Part shown: one piece after another, positions 1-5,439 of the stretch | How the letters are laid out: the number at the start of each line of letters is the position of its first letter | Numbering within the stretch: the first letter of the stretch is position 1 | NCBI GenBank assembly: GCA_012839145.1 | Contig: DUNY01000346.1 | Coordinates: 1-5,675, forward strand | Direction: 5' to 3' | Length of the DNA stretch: 5,675 nt | DNA from: Thermoanaerobacterales bacterium | GTDB lineage: Bacteria > Bacillota > Thermosediminibacteria > Thermosediminibacterales > Tepidanaerobacteraceae | The notes under the pieces: model-generated | The model's database searches: none | The model's input: only the letters and a program-made list of their open reading frames with translations | What the model was told of the DNA's origin: nothing | Made by a program: the position numbers and the translations under genes

Positions 1-113
1 AATATAGGCTCTTCCTCTTCTTTTATAAACTTTATAAAGCTGATAACCTTTCCCATTTTTTCTTCTGGCAAATCCTCAACTAGTTCTAATATTAGTTTCT
101 TTGAGATGGCCAT
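1..113 (-). CDS. N-terminal part of a small antitoxin-like protein (DUF2281-like), cut by window edge
   Basis: The visible 37 codons begin MAISKKLILELVEDLPEE and continue into a Lys/Phe/Ile helix and then a run of Glu. The pattern of a short helix, 'LPEEK', then an amphipathic helix 'VISFIKFIKE' resembles small DUF2281-type proteins often paired with toxins; this is a resemblance from memory, not a search. The start is well supported: AAAGGAG (plus strand 121-127 region) lies about 8 nt upstream of the ATG at 111-113, and an extended -10 box lies at 151-159. The 3' end and any partner toxin are beyond position 1, so a toxin-antitoxin role is only an inference. No DNA-binding domain is visible in the part present. 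Confidence 0.55.
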   Translation of the reverse strand, partial: MAISKKLILELVEDLPEEKMGKVISFIKFIKEEEEPI

Positions 114-150
114 ATTAACCACTCCTTTGATCTATATGAATCTTCTTTAT

Positions 151-159
151 ATTATATCA
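151..159 (-). promoter_or_regulatory. Extended -10 promoter for the small gene at 1-113
   Basis: Read on the minus strand this is TGATATAAT, a perfect TATAAT with a TGn extension. No good -35 box sits 16-18 nt upstream, which is typical of extended -10 promoters. It lies about 38 nt ahead of the ATG at 113. Confidence 0.5.
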
Positions 160-220
160 TAAACTCATAACCACTACACTATTTCTCAATGTTAATTTTA
201 TTTAATAAAAAGAATGAATA

Positions 221-241
221 AAAGGAGACGGGTCCGCTGTC
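221..241 (+). repeat. REP-like GGRGACG repeat, copy 1
   Basis: The motif AAAGGAGACGGGTCCGCTGT followed by C matches the general form GGGGACG-n(3-5)-TC-n-TGTC. Such short repeats are common in Firmicutes and often linked to IS200-like (Y1) transposases. A diverged copy lies on the minus strand at 2422-2441, with roughly 14 of 20 aligned positions shared. No transposase of that type is in the window. Confidence 0.35.
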
Positions 242-368
242 TTTGGCATCTGAAGCTGTTTCGTAACTGAGATGTCGTCCATGGTGTCGTAAGTTCTAAC
301 GGTAGGAGCTAAAGCAAGGTTATTGTCCGGAGAAAAGGGGCCAGGTCGATCAGCAAAATATCCCCTTA
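222..368. other. GC-richer block without a recognised gene
   Basis: This stretch downstream of the ferredoxin gene is clearly richer in G and C than its flanks (roughly half versus about a third by eye). It begins at the REP-like motif and contains an imperfect AAGGGG...CCCCTT pairing near 335-366 and a near-duplicate TGTCGT motif around 272-290. A minus-strand frame is open across it (202-441), but its upstream third only overlaps the ferredoxin gene out of frame. It has no ribosome binding site and no recognisable domain. It could be a fragment of an inserted repeat element or the tail of a lost gene. Confidence 0.3.
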
Positions 369-1097
369 TCATGCTTGTTTGTTTTTCAGTGATAAAAGGT
401 TTAGGGGACAATTTTTGATGCAAGTAGCGCATTTTATGCATTCTATATTACTGAATTGATTATTTTTATCAAATTCTAGATAAGGAGTTAACTGGAAAGG
501 ACAAACTTTTGAGCACTTACCGCATTTAATACACTTTTCGGGACTTGAAATCGTAACATTTGTTTCAGTCTTATCAGCTATTCCGGCAAATTTGCCTAAC
601 TTATAAGATAGTTTTTGCATTGTGCCCATGGGGCAAAACTGACACCAGGTCCTTGGAGTTATCAATACGGCAAGAGCACCGCCAAATATCATTACTATCA
701 AATATGTTGATACAAATACAAACCCAAGTTTATCCATAAAACCAAAAGTTCCCCACTGATTGACCACATTTAATATTTTCCTTGAAAAATTAAACATAAA
801 GAATACAAAAAAGCCTAGAATAAAATACTTTGATTTTAATAACTTTGGTATTTCCCTATTTCTACTTATAGGTAATATTAATATATCAAATAATGAACTA
901 TGAGGACAAATATTGCCACACCAATACCTGCCGCTAAAAAACGCTGTAATCATCAGCCCTGACATAATAAATATCACAAAAAGTCCAAGCTTTGGCTCTA
1001 CTAAACCTCCAATGGCTACTAATAAAGTAAAAAGCCAAGCATATTTTCGAATTACAGTAAAAGCACGATTAGTTTTAACATATTGTGTGCCCATCAT
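369..1097 (-). CDS. Membrane-bound 4Fe-4S polyferredoxin (NapH/YccM/MauN-like)
   Basis: The 242-residue protein has about four hydrophobic segments (near residues 19-33, 36-56, 91-105 and 125-148). Two membrane-proximal Cys pairs, CGNICPH (C60, C64) and WCQFCPMG (C152, C155), are the hallmark of the NapH family. A C-terminal bacterial 2x[4Fe-4S] ferredoxin domain has CIKCGKCSKVCP (C189-C199) and CIKCATCIKNCP (C220-C230). Relatives pass electrons between the quinone pool or a membrane donor and a periplasmic or cytoplasmic reductase; the partner is not visible here, so the substrate is unknown. The predicted start at 1097 is followed at once by a second ATG at 1094. AGGAGG (1101-1106) lies only 3 nt from the first but 6 nt from the second, so the true start is probably 1094 (241 aa). 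The gene appears monocistronic and intact. Confidence 0.85.
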   Translation of the reverse strand: MMGTQYVKTNRAFTVIRKYAWLFTLLVAIGGLVEPKLGLFVIFIMSGLMITAFFSGRYWCGNICPHSSLFDILILPISRNREIPKLLKSKYFILGFFVFFMFNFSRKILNVVNQWGTFGFMDKLGFVFVSTYLIVMIFGGALAVLITPRTWCQFCPMGTMQKLSYKLGKFAGIADKTETNVTISSPEKCIKCGKCSKVCPFQLTPYLEFDKNNQFSNIECIKCATCIKNCPLNLLSLKNKQA

Positions 1098-1125
1098 ATA
1101 CCTCCTCTACAGAATCTTTTTTTTA

Positions 1126-1154
1126 ATTATACTTATAATATATTTCGCTGTCAA
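1126..1154 (-). promoter_or_regulatory. Consensus sigma-A promoter of the polyferredoxin gene
   Basis: On the minus strand TTGACA (1149-1154) and TATAAT (1126-1131) are both perfect and separated by exactly 17 nt. The leader before the start codon is short, about 20 nt, and carries AGGAGG at 1101-1106. Such a promoter should be strong; no FNR-type palindrome was seen over it. Confidence 0.85.
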
Positions 1155-1340
1155 TGTATAATGCGAAAAGATCCTTTATAGATATAAATCGATATGGCCG
1201 CATATGAACTCGAAAGAATATAACAAATAAAATAAGGTTTATGCCAGTTAGATAAAAGAATCTGCAGATAACCGGGGAAATTACACACTAGTTTGGCCTT
1301 GACTCAAATCCGTCCCTTTTCCATATATTAAACAAATTAA
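1155..1340. other. Divergent intergenic region, no gene seen
   Basis: The gap between the polyferredoxin gene and the vapB-like gene is 312 nt. Apart from the two promoters, this part shows only a weak ATATG/CATAT inverted repeat near 1191-1204 and an isolated TTGACT (1299-1304). The latter has no well-spaced -10 box; a TATATT follows at 19 nt. No open frame or RNA gene is supported. Confidence 0.4.
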
Positions 1341-1360
1341 TAGATTATTTAGACTCAAGA

Positions 1361-1369
1361 TGCTATAAT
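1361..1369 (+). promoter_or_regulatory. Extended -10 promoter of the vapBC-like operon
   Basis: TGCTATAAT gives a perfect TATAAT with a TGn extension; the -35 position (about 1341-1346, TAGATT) matches only half of the consensus. The start of transcription should fall around 1376, inside the inverted repeat at 1373-1395, which fits repression by the antitoxin. Confidence 0.6.
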
Positions 1370-1372
1370 ATT

Positions 1373-1395
1373 AAATGAATGATAATAATTCATTT
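1373..1395 (+). promoter_or_regulatory. Probable VapB autoregulatory operator (inverted repeat)
   Basis: AAATGAAT (1373-1380) and ATTCATTT (1388-1395) form a perfect 8-bp inverted repeat around a 7-nt spacer. It begins 4 nt after the -10 box and ends next to the GGAGG ribosome binding site at 1396-1400. AbrB-fold antitoxins are known to bind such repeats over their own promoters; binding here is inferred from position. Confidence 0.55.
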
Positions 1396-1409
1396 GGAGG
1401 AATATAGCT

Positions 1410-1673
1410 ATGTTGCCAATCAAAAGAAAAGTGGGATTAGATGGCAAAATTGCCATTGGGGAGGTGCTAAAGATGGCTAAAATTCAACCTGGCGATTGGG
1501 TCGAAATTAAGCCTGTTAATAATAAAATAACTATAAAAACAGTTAAAAGGACGAAACCCAAAGGTGCTGTTAAAGCTGCTGCAGGTATCTTAAGCGATCG
1601 TAATGATTTAATTGATGAGATGCTACGAATTAGGGAGGATGAGCATGATCGATCAGGAACCAGCATTCAATAG
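1410..1673 (+). CDS. AbrB/SpoVT-fold antitoxin (VapB-like)
   Basis: The 87-residue protein starts MLPIKRKVGLDGKIAIGEVL. Its first 45 residues fit the swapped-hairpin AbrB/SpoVT DNA-binding fold: a beta strand, 'DGKIAI', a short helix ending in 'IQPGDWVEI', then 'NKITIKTV'. The C-terminal half is charged and helical (residues 50-85), as expected for the part that wraps the toxin. GGAGG at 1396-1400 sits 9 nt before the ATG. The gene overlaps the PIN toxin downstream by 29 nt, the usual antitoxin-first arrangement. In the known family the antitoxin binds the operator with the toxin and is cleared by proteolysis under stress. The identity of the module rests on the pair together and is strong. 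Confidence 0.85.
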   Translation: MLPIKRKVGLDGKIAIGEVLKMAKIQPGDWVEIKPVNNKITIKTVKRTKPKGAVKAAAGILSDRNDLIDEMLRIREDEHDRSGTSIQ

Positions 1674-2076
1674 ATACCTAGTTGATACTAACATAGTAAT
1701 TTATACACTTAAAGGCGTTGAAAAGATAGTAAAGGTAATGGAAAAGCTGGAAAACAATACTAACAAAGTGTATTATTCCACAATAGTTGAAGCAGAATTA
1801 TTTTCTTTCCATGAACTAACACGAGAACAAAGAATAAAGATTAGAGGTATCTTAGACATTGGCGAAATTATTGATGTCGATTCTGAAGTGGCATTAAAGG
1901 CCGCTGAACTTCGTTCACTGAGTAGAAAGATATATAAACGAAAGCTGAAGTTGCCAGATGCCATTGTTGCAGCTACAGCCTTTTTGTGTTCAGCAGTTTT
2001 GGTTACACGTAATGTAGAAGATTTTAACCATTTATGTAATCATGGTTTACACATTTGGAACCCATTGGAAACTTAA
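1645..2076 (+). CDS. PIN-domain ribonuclease toxin (VapC-like)
   Basis: Read from the ATG at 1645 the protein is 143 residues. The acidic PIN-domain residues are all in place: D14 in YLVDTNIVIY, E51 in VEAELFS, D105 in LPDAIVAATA and D126 in TRNVEDFNHL. These bind Mg2+/Mn2+ for single-strand RNA cleavage; many VapC proteins cut tRNA or rRNA, but the target cannot be told from sequence. An in-frame ATG at 1612 would give 154 residues, but AGGGAGG at 1632-1638 lies 6 nt before 1645 and directly abuts the ATG at 1639, so 1645 is chosen. It overlaps the antitoxin gene by 29 nt, which suggests coupled translation. No key residue is missing, so the toxin looks functional. Confidence 0.87.
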   Translation: MIDQEPAFNRYLVDTNIVIYTLKGVEKIVKVMEKLENNTNKVYYSTIVEAELFSFHELTREQRIKIRGILDIGEIIDVDSEVALKAAELRSLSRKIYKRKLKLPDAIVAATAFLCSAVLVTRNVEDFNHLCNHGLHIWNPLET

Positions 2077-2081
2077 TTGCT

Positions 2082-2400
2082 CTCGAATCCTCACTTTACA
2101 ACTTCAATTCTAATGTCTTCTTATTTCTTCGTTTATAAAGCTGTCTTTTTGAAGCTGTAATGTATCTATTTCTATGAGTGGCATAATGTTTTCCTGTAGA
2201 TAATTGTTTAAAAAAATCTTTGGAAAGTGTAACGCCTCAAAAAATTAAATCCGGGTTGCCGTGGCTTTAATTTTCATTCGTTAACAAAATATGCCTTTAT
2301 TTCCCCTGTACCAGTTCTTGCAATCTGGCAATCCTATAATTTGAATCCGGATGAGTTGATGGCAATTACAGCCCATAGACCTTTACTGCTACTTCACTAA
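2082..2400 (-). pseudogene. Possible decayed coding region, unrecognised
   Basis: The minus strand here gives protein-like stretches in two frames: one reads GLWAVIAINSSGFKL, stop (2334-2336), DCQIARTGTGEIKAYFVNE, stop (2274-2276); the other, ending near 2082, reads KDFFKQLSTGKHYATHRNRY and then a Lys/Arg-rich tail. Neither has a start codon with a ribosome binding site. The opposite strand also holds an open frame over 2233-2400 (…NLNPDELMAITAHRP…), so strand and reality are uncertain. I recognise no family. This is offered as the likely content of the 413-nt gap after the toxin, not as a gene. Confidence 0.18.
2241..2274. repeat. AT-rich hairpin downstream of the toxin gene
   Basis: AAAATTAAA (2241-2249) and TTTAATTTT (2266-2274) pair perfectly over a 16-nt GC-rich loop. 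The stem lacks the GC content and T-run of an intrinsic terminator, yet no better terminator follows the toxin gene. Confidence 0.3.
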
Positions 2401-2418
2401 ATATACACTCTCACAAAG

Positions 2419-2447
2419 CATGACAAACGAAACGTCCCCTTGTCATG
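2419..2447 (-). repeat. REP-like GGGGACG repeat in a hairpin, copy 2
   Basis: CATGACAA (2419-2426) and TTGTCATG (2440-2447) are perfect inverted arms around a 13-nt loop. Read on the minus strand the repeat core is AAGGGGACGTTTCGTTTGTC, related to the copy at 221-241. It lies about 40 nt beyond the broken 3' end of the transposase remnant. Confidence 0.45.
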
Positions 2448-2489
2448 ATGCCTACGTTAAATTTTCCTTTTGATGAGCTGAAAACATAA

Positions 2490-3141
2490 TTAAAAAGTTC
2501 GACAAGGAATCCTTTCATGTTCAACTTTGTTAATTAAACAGCTTTGCTGGAAATTATGGCTGATGAATTGTGGGCCATTATCACTTCTGATTATTGGCTT
2601 TTGCTTAGCATCAAATAACTGCCGTTTAAACATGGCTCTTTGCAAGGTTCGAGCTGCATCTTGAGCAGTGCAGGAAAGACCAATGTGAAAATCAACGATG
2701 AATCTGTCAAAGACATCGATGATTGGCATTATGTAAAAGAATCTGCTCTCTCCTGGTATATATCCATATTTGATATCGATTTCACAGAGTTTATTTGGTT
2801 CTTCGATTGTAATATTCCTTGCTCATCGCCTGGGATACTTGTTTTTAATCCTGCGTTGAGGTCTTAGTATTTCAAGTTCCTTGCATAATCGATAGACTTT
2901 CTTTTTGTTAATTACTAGTTGGTGATTTCTCCTTAATGCAAATGTAAGTTTTATGTAGCCGTAAGATTCTCCTTCACCTGCTATAAGCTTGCAGAGCCAC
3001 TCTTTTATTTGTTCATTACTAATCATACGACCGTCTATGGTGTAAGTAACATTGGAAACTTTACGACCGCCCCTGTTATTTATGGCTCTGTCGGGATTGT
3101 TTAAACGATAATAGTAGGTAGAACGACCTTTTTCGTTGCAT
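2490..3141 (-). pseudogene. IS3-family transposase (OrfB, DDE/rve core), decayed
   Basis: The likely original start is the ATG at 3139-3141 behind GGAGGGG (3146-3152). Removing one A from the A5 run (plus strand 3129-3133) gives MQRKGRSTYYYRLNNPDRA, which then joins the frame running to 2490. The HTH_21-type region (SYGYIKLTFALRRN, about 3000-2900) is followed by an in-frame TGA at 2823-2825, then the integrase core continues in the same frame: CEIDIKYGYIPGE with the first catalytic Asp, DVFDRFIVDFHIGLS, and IRSDNGPQFIS with the second Asp. In relatives the first motif has Trp-x-x-Asp, here Cys. The protein ends after HERIPCRT, before the region carrying the catalytic Glu. With a shift, a stop and a missing Glu it cannot be active. 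Confidence 0.85.
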
Positions 3142-3211
3142 TTTTCCCCTCCGTTTTTAATATACCAGATTAAGACTAGTTGTCCAATCCGGTTAGGGGG
3201 CTAAGATGTCA
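2490..3211 (-). mobile_element. Truncated IS3-family element
   Basis: The element is defined by its transposase remnant plus about 70 nt of leader. The left end is probably near 3211: on the minus strand TGACATC begins where the reading frame of the interrupted membrane protein stops making sense, followed by a CCCCC-rich segment like many IS3-family terminal repeats. No matching inverted repeat was found near 2450-2490, and the transposase lacks its C-terminal third, so the other end is lost. Exact ends and target duplications cannot be fixed from this copy. Confidence 0.7.
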
Positions 3212-3341
3212 ACTGTATAACTAATAAACCTAAAAATCCAATTACAACTAAAAATAAAAAATCCCTCTGCTTCTCACGTTCTCTGATAATAGAAAAAGTA
3301 TCTTCATAGTGCTTGTAAATAATTTCTACTTTATCCATCAT
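3201..3341 (-). pseudogene. N-terminal fragment of a one-helix or multi-helix membrane protein, cut by the IS element
   Basis: The fragment is 46 residues: MMDKVEIIYKHYEDTFSIIR, then a charged stretch REKQRD, then one hydrophobic helix of about 16-17 residues (FLFLVVIGFLGLLVIQ), then LTS and a stop that belong to the inserted element. The layout of a short cytosolic helix with 'HYxDTF', a charged turn and a membrane helix resembles small membrane proteins encoded beside TIR-like defence genes, from memory. It starts 3 nt after the stop of the TIR-like gene with no clear ribosome binding site, so translation was probably coupled. The ATG at 3339-3341 is followed by another at 3336-3338; either may be used. 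The rest of the gene is not found on the far side of the element. Confidence 0.6.
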
Positions 3342-3344
3342 CTT

Positions 3345-3617
3345 TTATGCGTTATCAATAGCCTTTAATATACTATCTACTCTAAAAGAATAAGCCCATC
3401 CAGCACCCTTGTCGTATAGTGGAGTTGGGACGGCATTATCAGGTTTTATTTTAACCGCAATAAAGCCCTTGTTTTCTTCCGCACTCTTTACAATTTCCCA
3501 CCATTGCCAATTGCGCTCTCCAATTTTATCCCGGTCAGGATGATAACTATTCGCATGTTCTCCTATAATAACAAGTGTATGAGTAGATTGATGCATATAC
3601 CGGTGTGGCTCCGCCAC
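3345..3617 (-). pseudogene. C-terminal part of a TIR-like (MTH538/DUF1863-type) protein
   Basis: The recognisable part runs from STHTLVIIGEHANSYHPDRD through RNWQWWEIVKSAEENKGFI and AVKIKPDNAVPTPLY to SFRVDSILKAIDNA at the stop. The order of a strand 'LVIIG', a basic segment, 'RNWQWWEI.K', 'IAVKI' and a final 'W..SF....I..AI' fits the C-terminal half of TIR-like domains such as those of Thoeris-type signalling enzymes. Relatives begin with an N-terminal 'F(I/F)S(F/Y)' strand about 70-80 residues earlier; that part is absent. The frame opens with GTG inside a perfect hairpin (3591-3631), and its first seven codons are hairpin sequence with no ribosome binding site. This is therefore a gene truncated at its 5' end, probably not made. 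Its neighbour at 3201-3341 was likely its operon partner. Confidence 0.65.
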
Positions 3618-3631
3618 ACCGGTATATGCAT
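3591..3631. repeat. Perfect 19-bp inverted repeat (hairpin), 3-nt loop
   Basis: Arms 3591-3609 (ATGCATATACCGGTGTGGC) and 3613-3631 are exact reverse complements around TCC. The centre is GC-rich and the ends AT-rich. Neither strand has a following T-run, so it is not an intrinsic terminator. It marks the exact place where TIR-like coding sequence ends, so it is probably part of inserted or rearranged DNA or a dispersed hairpin element. Confidence 0.9.
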
Positions 3632-3687
3632 TAAGACTTAATCCAATATATAGATAATTTTGATATTATTCCACATAAATCCTTCAA

Positions 3688-3714
3688 ATTATAAAATTTT
3701 TTTTACTATAACAA
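3688..3714 (-). promoter_or_regulatory. Possible promoter ahead of the TIR-like remnant
   Basis: On the minus strand TTGTTA (3709-3714) and a perfect TATAAT (3688-3693) are 15 nt apart, shorter than usual. A GAAGG site and a 12-codon frame (3638-3676, MWNNIKIIYILD) follow. This may be the original promoter and 5' leader of the TIR operon, or chance in AT-rich DNA. Confidence 0.3.
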
Positions 3715-3775
3715 CTCTAGTGAACATGTTTATTTTTCCTAACAAATCCTTTTTTTTGACAAAATTATTTTAAAA

Positions 3776-3804
3776 GTAAAAAAAGCAGGGATTTTACCCT
3801 GCTT
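3776..3804 (-). terminator. Rho-independent terminator of the reverse transcriptase gene
   Basis: On the minus strand AAGCAGGG and CCCTGCTT form an 8-bp stem (arms 3797-3804 and 3783-3790) with a 6-nt loop, followed directly by seven T. It lies about 28 nt beyond the probable original stop at 3832-3834, and separates the reverse transcriptase from the TIR-like remnant. Confidence 0.85.
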
Positions 3805-3831
3805 AAGCTTTGCTGACTTAAAAATATTCTT

Positions 3832-5415
3832 TTATTTAGCTCCTGCCTCAATAAGTTTTGCAAAACCTTATTCTATTACCGGAACCTAGGATGTCCCCGT
3901 ATAATGTTTTTAAGACACCTTCTTTATAATAGTTATTGTAATTTGGTTTTCCCTTTTTAGTGCTATCCTTGTTTGCTGCTAAGCCGAGATGAGCCGAAAT
4001 CCTATCGAAAAAGTTTTTATAATAAGCAAATGCACTTAGATAATTTCTTTTTTTTAACTCAATCATATACATGAAATAAAGGAAAAAAAGTTTGTCATCT
4101 TTCTTATAATAGATCGTTTCAATGAATTTCTGAATGTAATTTTTTCGTGAGACTTCCATCGTTCTCATAAAAGATAACCTACAGAATAAATCATAATACG
4201 AATATACATATCCTTCTTCTTTTTTAAGAACATTAAGTAAGTCACGGTGGCGAAAGTTTCTTTGCAAAAGGTAGTTTATAGCAAGGGACGTATCATATAT
4301 GTCCCATACACCATTCCGATTAGCTTCAAATAAATTCGAAAGCATCTGTTTGATTAGATTCTCATTTTTAGTTTTCAGTACCAATATCATTAGTCTCTTT
4401 GTGTCTAATTTCAGGAACCTATAGTCGTAATCAAAAAGGACAAATAATTTATCCACGACTTCTGAGTCGCCAAACATTTGATGCTTCTCATAAATTAAAG
4501 AATTAAAAATTTCATCCGGGGTATATTCCGTGTTTGGAAAACAAAATACGCTATTAATGATTTCCAGGTATTTTGAGGTATCTAAAATGCAATTAGTGAG
4601 AGCAGACTGAATTTGCCCAAGAAATTTTAACAAAACACTACTATCTACCAAATCTGTAATATAAAACTCTTTGTTGCTAAACTGCTCGTAATACAAGGAT
4701 TTTTTAAGTTCGTCATTAATCTCAGATACTTTCTTCCATGTAGTTTTACTCCTGTTTAAAGATAAATTTATTTTCTTTAGTTCGCTCGAATATGTGTCTA
4801 TTACCCGGTTAATAACAGGCGTAAGTGTATTTTCGGGTTTATCAGAATTAAACAATATATATAGATCATCCACGTATCTCACCATATAGAAATCCGTTAT
4901 TTCAGTTTCTTTATTATCAATAAATTCATAAAGATATGTGTCCGGGTGCTCTAAATATATAACCGTAGCTAAATAAGATGAAGCCACGCTGTTTTCTATT
5001 AAAGGAAACTCACCTTGTCCTAAACATTGTATTAGTTCTTTGTATATTAGCAAATCTTTTTGAGAAATAGGGGTCACGGTCTTTGAAAGTCTATAATCTA
5101 TCTTATCAAATAGCAAATTTACATCAATATTTGAGAAAAAGTCTTTAATGTCTGTCTTTATAAAATACCGGTATGACTGCGATAAATCGTTGATTGTTTT
5201 AAAAAAGATATCATAATCCTTTCTATAATAAAGTCTATTTTCATTGTAATTTCCTGCGTAAAAAACTTCGATTCCATGAGGCCGAAAGGAATGGTCTAGT
5301 TAAGTCAAACATGTAAGATGCTTCTTTTTTCCTTGTAGCACAAGATATCTTTCAAATAGGGCGCCAACAACTTGTCCGCATTTTCTAGTTTACTACAACC
5401 TTGCGGTCTATACAT
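3832..5415 (-). pseudogene. Defence-type reverse transcriptase (AbiA / unknown-group-like), frameshifted in this sequence
   Basis: The longest clean frame (3848-5116) begins at a chance TTG and lacks motif A; the frame is open upstream to about 5298. Removing one base at the A6 run (5325-5330) and one at 5288-5294 joins MYRPQGCSKLENADKLLAPY, EASYMFDLTRP and SFRPHGIEVFYAGNYNENR into one protein of about 521 residues. In that numbering: motif A TDIKDFF (D88); motif B GEFPLIENSVASSYLA (about 134-149); catalytic YVDD (180-183); LSLNRSKTTW (about 217-226). The rest is helical, with no recognisable nuclease motif. The frame ends ..SGNRIRFCKTY at 3848; dropping one A at 3868-3869 instead gives ..NRIGFAKLIEAGAK with a stop at 3832. 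Such proteins abort phage infection; their DNA products are usually not genomic copies. The start at 5413-5415 follows GGGGG by 8 nt; an in-frame ATG at 5428-5430 is an alternative. Real decay versus sequence error is open. Confidence 0.78.
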
Positions 5416-5439
5416 ATGCCAAACCCCCATTTAACATAT

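Noticed and set aside
202..441. 79-residue minus-strand open frame
   Set aside because: No ribosome binding site, overlaps the end of the ferredoxin gene in another frame, and shows no domain.
913..1161. 82-residue plus-strand open frame
   Set aside because: Antisense shadow of the polyferredoxin gene and its promoter.
1612..1644. Longer start for the toxin
   Set aside because: It has no ribosome binding site, while AGGGAGG is correctly spaced for 1645.
1484..1964. Two minus-strand frames (1484-1666 and 1773-1964)
   Set aside because: Antisense shadows of the antitoxin and toxin genes, whose motifs are clear.
2241..2274. Riboswitch (c-di-GMP type) suggested by GGCAACCC on the minus strand
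   Set aside because: The rest of the conserved core and the second helix are absent, and no gene follows in the right place.
2335..2340. TATAAT as a promoter
   Set aside because: The only -35-like hexamer (TTGCAA, 2318-2323) is 11 nt away and no gene follows on the plus strand.
2640..2867. 75-residue plus-strand frame
   Set aside because: Antisense to the transposase core, which reads through the same DNA on the minus strand.
3591..3631. Hairpin as an intrinsic terminator
   Set aside because: No T-run on either strand.
3848..5116. Group II intron or retron as the source of the reverse transcriptase
   Set aside because: No maturase/HNH region or intron boundaries and no retron msr/msd-like repeats were seen; motif B differs from those classes.
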